Below are positions 61,610 through 64,000 of a stretch of DNA of 64,000 bases, in pieces (the stretch's first letter is position 1; each line of letters starts with the position of its first letter). This stretch comes from Bombus terrestris. Its lineage: Eukaryota > Arthropoda > Insecta > Hymenoptera > Apidae. A program made the translations under genes and the position numbers. The stretch is taken from positions 14,005,001 through 14,069,000 of the forward strand of contig NC_063271.1 of NCBI RefSeq assembly GCF_910591885.1, given 5' to 3'. Under the pieces are notes generated by a model. That model ran no database searches. It was not told where the DNA came from and saw only the letters and a program-made list of their open reading frames with translations.

Positions 61610-62035
61610 CAAGAAGATCTCACGGAAATCAGGGAACTGGAAATATTTAGGAAGGGGACGAATCTGATGCGTTACCAGGGAACTTCTAGGAATAGAATCA
61701 CGTGCGGACGAACCTGATGCCTTATCAGGGAGCCGCAGGAGGATGAAACTTTGTGAACCAACTCGATGCGAAATTGGGATATCACCAGGATGAAAATTTG
61801 CAGACGAATTCGACGTATAGTCGACGAGCTGTTAGGAAGTTGGAAAATACGTAGATGAATCCAACGCAAGTTGAGGAACTGCTTTGAGATTGTGAAACAT
61901 ACGGGCAATCCTGGCGCAAAAATCAGGGAATCGTTGAAAGCGGACAAACCTGTTTAAATAGCAAATTACCTTAGGATATTTAGATTTTTATAAACGGGCT
62001 CGATGTAAAATTGGGAGATGGCAGGGAATATTTAT
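61610..62035. repeat. Strongly decayed ~50-bp tandem repeat, about 8 units
   Basis: Units begin with a GACGAAYCYGATGC-like phrase at about 61657, 61708, 61754, 61803, 61853, 61903, 61942 and 61993 (spacings mostly 46-51 bp), followed by a (T)ATCAGGGAA-like phrase and GGA...GAAAATTTG. The units are only loosely similar to each other, so the array is old. The 91-codon minus frame across it is a by-product. No related unit was seen elsewhere in the window. Confidence 0.6.
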
Positions 62036-62168
62036 TTCCTCCAACGAATATGTCATAACGTCTGAGAACGTTCATTTGTGATTAGAAGGAAGCCCGTCTT
62101 AACAATATGAACATTACATATTTTGTATACTACAGTATAAAGTGATTTTTCAGGACAACACACATATA

Positions 62169-62333
62169 TTAAGTTGTCTCAAAAGTTTCTTTCGTTTTAT
62201 AGAAATAATAGATGCACAACATTTTTTATTTTATATTATTTTACCGAATTATGTATGAACCATCTTGTTCTATTGGAACATTCTGCATCTATTATTTTCT
62301 TATAAAATGAGAGAAATTTTCGGGAAAACCTAA
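62169..62333. mobile_element. Mariner-type MITE, 165 bp
   Basis: The left end TTAAGTTGTCTCAAAAGTTT and the reverse complement of the right end TTAGGTTTTCCCGAAAATTT are inverted. The similarity continues inward through AATAATAGATGCA on both arms (about 45 bp). TA duplication lies at both edges. Same family as 16327-16528. Confidence 0.75.
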
Positions 62334-62655
62334 TATATAGCTACTTTAATTACCTCTAACTGCCGTTAGAATATTCATTGCTCGATGAAAGCTGGGTTCA
62401 TGCAAAAGGACTTAGAAAAGTGATCTACAAAATTTTATGAGTTAATAAGAGTGTCATTGTAGGTAAAAAATAATATCTAATAAGTATTTACATATTCCTT
62501 TGTGCATTATAGTAAGAATTGTAATAATGGTAATAAAAAATGTATTGCGAATTTAAGTCCAAAATGTACAAATAAAATTATTTAAAAAGGGATCGTTAAT
62601 GATTGTTATAAATTAACAATGCACGATACTAAAATAATATTATTGAAAACTATAT
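62334..62655. other. AT-rich non-coding
   Basis: No recognised feature. Confidence 0.45.
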
Positions 62656-63460
62656 ATGAATTTGCTGACAGACAAAATTGATCGGTATATAGAAAATTTA
62701 ATTATTGTGGAAATACGTGAATACGAAATCTCAGTACGTTATTTGCTTCCGAGCAACGAAATAAATAAAAAGAAATTATGCAAGTATTGCTTATTTTGTG
62801 AATATGAATATACGTACACTGTGCTGAATAAAGAGCATTACATATCATTAATGAAAGATGCAGCTGATATCGTGCTCCCATGAAAGTATAGTGCTAAGGA
62901 ATATATATTTTAAGGAATATATTTTACCTGAATTCATTTATCTTACACAATACACTTATTAAAGAAGATTGCAATGGAAGTTTGCCTCCTTTTTCAATTA
63001 GTGAATAATTTGATATCTTCTATTAAAAAAATATTTGTGGAAGCGCCATTTTACGTTGGTACATTCCATTTCCATCTAACCCGATTCTAACCAAGATGTG
63101 GCTTGAAGCTACGATATTTTATGCCATGAATTCAGAAGATATAAAGGAAGTAATTGAATCCTTAAATGCGAATGATTCAGCCGCAATTAAATTAACATGG
63201 AACGTGCTTCAAAAGGAACAGCCGGTCTAAAATTTAGCATTCATAAAGATCTGTTTTGAAACTCTATCACTTAATATGACAAAATTAGAGGCAAATGGAA
63301 AGTTAATAATCATTTCAACATAATTATTAATTGACATCGAAAATGTCTACAAAATGTATCGAGAAATGATTGAACATTGCTACTGGAATAAATTTAAATA
63401 TTGCTCAAGTATATGAAGCAACGTCGAATGTATATTTTCCGCTTGCAAATTAACCTTAAC
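62656..63460 (+). pseudogene. Frameshifted coding-like region, protein not recognised
   Basis: Successive plus-strand frames look protein-like and follow one another with frameshifts or stops. First, 75 codons at 62656-62883 (including KLCKYCLFCEYEYTY and HYISLMKDAADIVLP). Next, about 63 codons from roughly 63045 to 63228 (RWYIPFPSNPILTKMWLEAT, then NSEDIKEVIESLNANDSAAI). Then from about 63246 FETLSLNMTKLEANGKLIII and, past a stop, DIENVYKMYREMIEHCYWNK. Finally NIAQVYEATSNVYFPLAN near 63400-63453. The 'FPSNPxxxxxWLEA' piece vaguely recalls a THAP finger, but the required Cys/His are not seen, so I do not assign it. Probably one decayed gene or transposon protein. Confidence 0.4.
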
Positions 63461-64000
63461 TGATAAACGCTATAATAAACTACTGCTAGCGTAAAGAACA
63501 TGTTTATGGTTCATCGCGATTTGAATTTATTTTCAATGGACTGCCCAAATACTTGAAATCATGAATCTCTCCAATAGTTAATTTAGTTAAATATAATTAT
63601 TATATAATTTAGTTAAATATATTTAACTATAGTTAAAACGGCAGATTTCAAAGTATATAAGAATGTCACTCAGTCGTTCAATGTAGCCACAAAACTTTAG
63701 TACGTTAAATACTTTTTTCTAAAATTGTGCATCTTAGCAATCCCCTGCCTAAATGATTTTATGCGGATTCTGTTGGGGCTAAAGAATGTAACCAGATTTA
63801 TACGGTGCAGCTTTAATATAATGTCTCGACAGTTACACATTTATCACACTTTAATGGAATAAACATCTTGATTGATCGATACAAAAGATAAGCGTACGGT
63901 AGACAGACATGATCAGACGATACTAAGCCCGATATGTTGCGAAGATCGTAACAGCTTAAATCCACATGACAATCGGTCATCATCTCGGACAGTAACACTG
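63461..64000. other. AT-rich non-coding; 20-bp perfect palindrome
   Basis: TAGTTAAATATATTTAACTA at 63610-63629 is a perfect palindrome next to a second TTTAGTTAAATAT copy at 63583. No gene recognised. Confidence 0.5.

Noticed and set aside
61672..61947. 91-codon minus-strand frame
   Set aside because: Lies over the decayed 50-bp repeat and shows no domain.
1..64000. tRNA, rRNA, CRISPR arrays, bacterial-type promoters or operons
   Set aside because: No cloverleaf with A/B boxes, no rRNA-like sequence and no spaced direct repeats were seen; the window is eukaryotic.

Overview
The window is AT-rich, gene-poor animal DNA, most likely from a hymenopteran insect such as a bee. That guess rests on the decayed mobile elements: mariner-type termini beginning TTAGGTTGTCC or TTAGGTCATCC, Jockey- and R1-like non-LTR fragments, LTR remnants with 4-bp target duplications, and short CAGGGTG-ended foldback elements. 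There is no operon-like layout, and I recognise no intact host gene, tRNA, rRNA or CRISPR array. The longest open frames are either retroelement protein or artefacts of a 9-bp tandem repeat.

Layout. 0.6-1.0 kb: 3' end of an R1-like non-LTR element (minus). 3.2-4.5 kb: decayed reverse transcriptase/RNase H of a Jockey/I-type element (plus). 5.5-6.2 kb: solo LTR (family A) in which a perfect 9-bp minisatellite has expanded. 8.15-8.8 kb: CpG-enriched island. 10.0-16.5 kb: mobile-element island holding a family A solo LTR, a 583-bp foldback element keeping the transposase C-terminus, a 1.92-kb element with ~130-bp inverted repeats around an intact 295-codon gag gene, a family B solo LTR, an internally deleted family A element with tRNA-Pro primer site and gag start, and a mariner MITE. 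18.9-19.6 kb: less AT-rich stretch with a possible signal-peptide exon. 32.5-33.2 kb: Jockey C-terminal fragment. 33.8-34.3 kb: fourth family A LTR, opposite orientation. 35.46-35.66 kb: coding-looking cysteine-containing frame, a possible host exon. 45.9-46.9 kb: possible second-type LTR. 51.4 kb: mariner deletion derivative with perfect 26-bp termini. 53.5 kb: tetranucleotide microsatellite. 54.9, 55.5 and 58.5 kb: small foldback elements. 61.6-62.0 kb: very decayed ~50-bp tandem repeat. 62.2 kb: mariner MITE. 62.7-63.5 kb: frameshifted coding-like stretch, unidentified.

The most unusual object is the element at 11239-13162. Its inverted repeats are those of a DNA transposon, but its only long gene is a Ty3/Gypsy-like gag, and that gene's last codons and stop lie inside the right inverted repeat. 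The second is the family A LTR set: four copies with matching 4-bp duplications (TGTA, GTAA, ATAT, TTAT), one of which seeded the minisatellite. The rest looks intergenic or intronic, with a few less AT-rich islands that may be regulatory. All identifications come from reading the sequence; no database search was possible.
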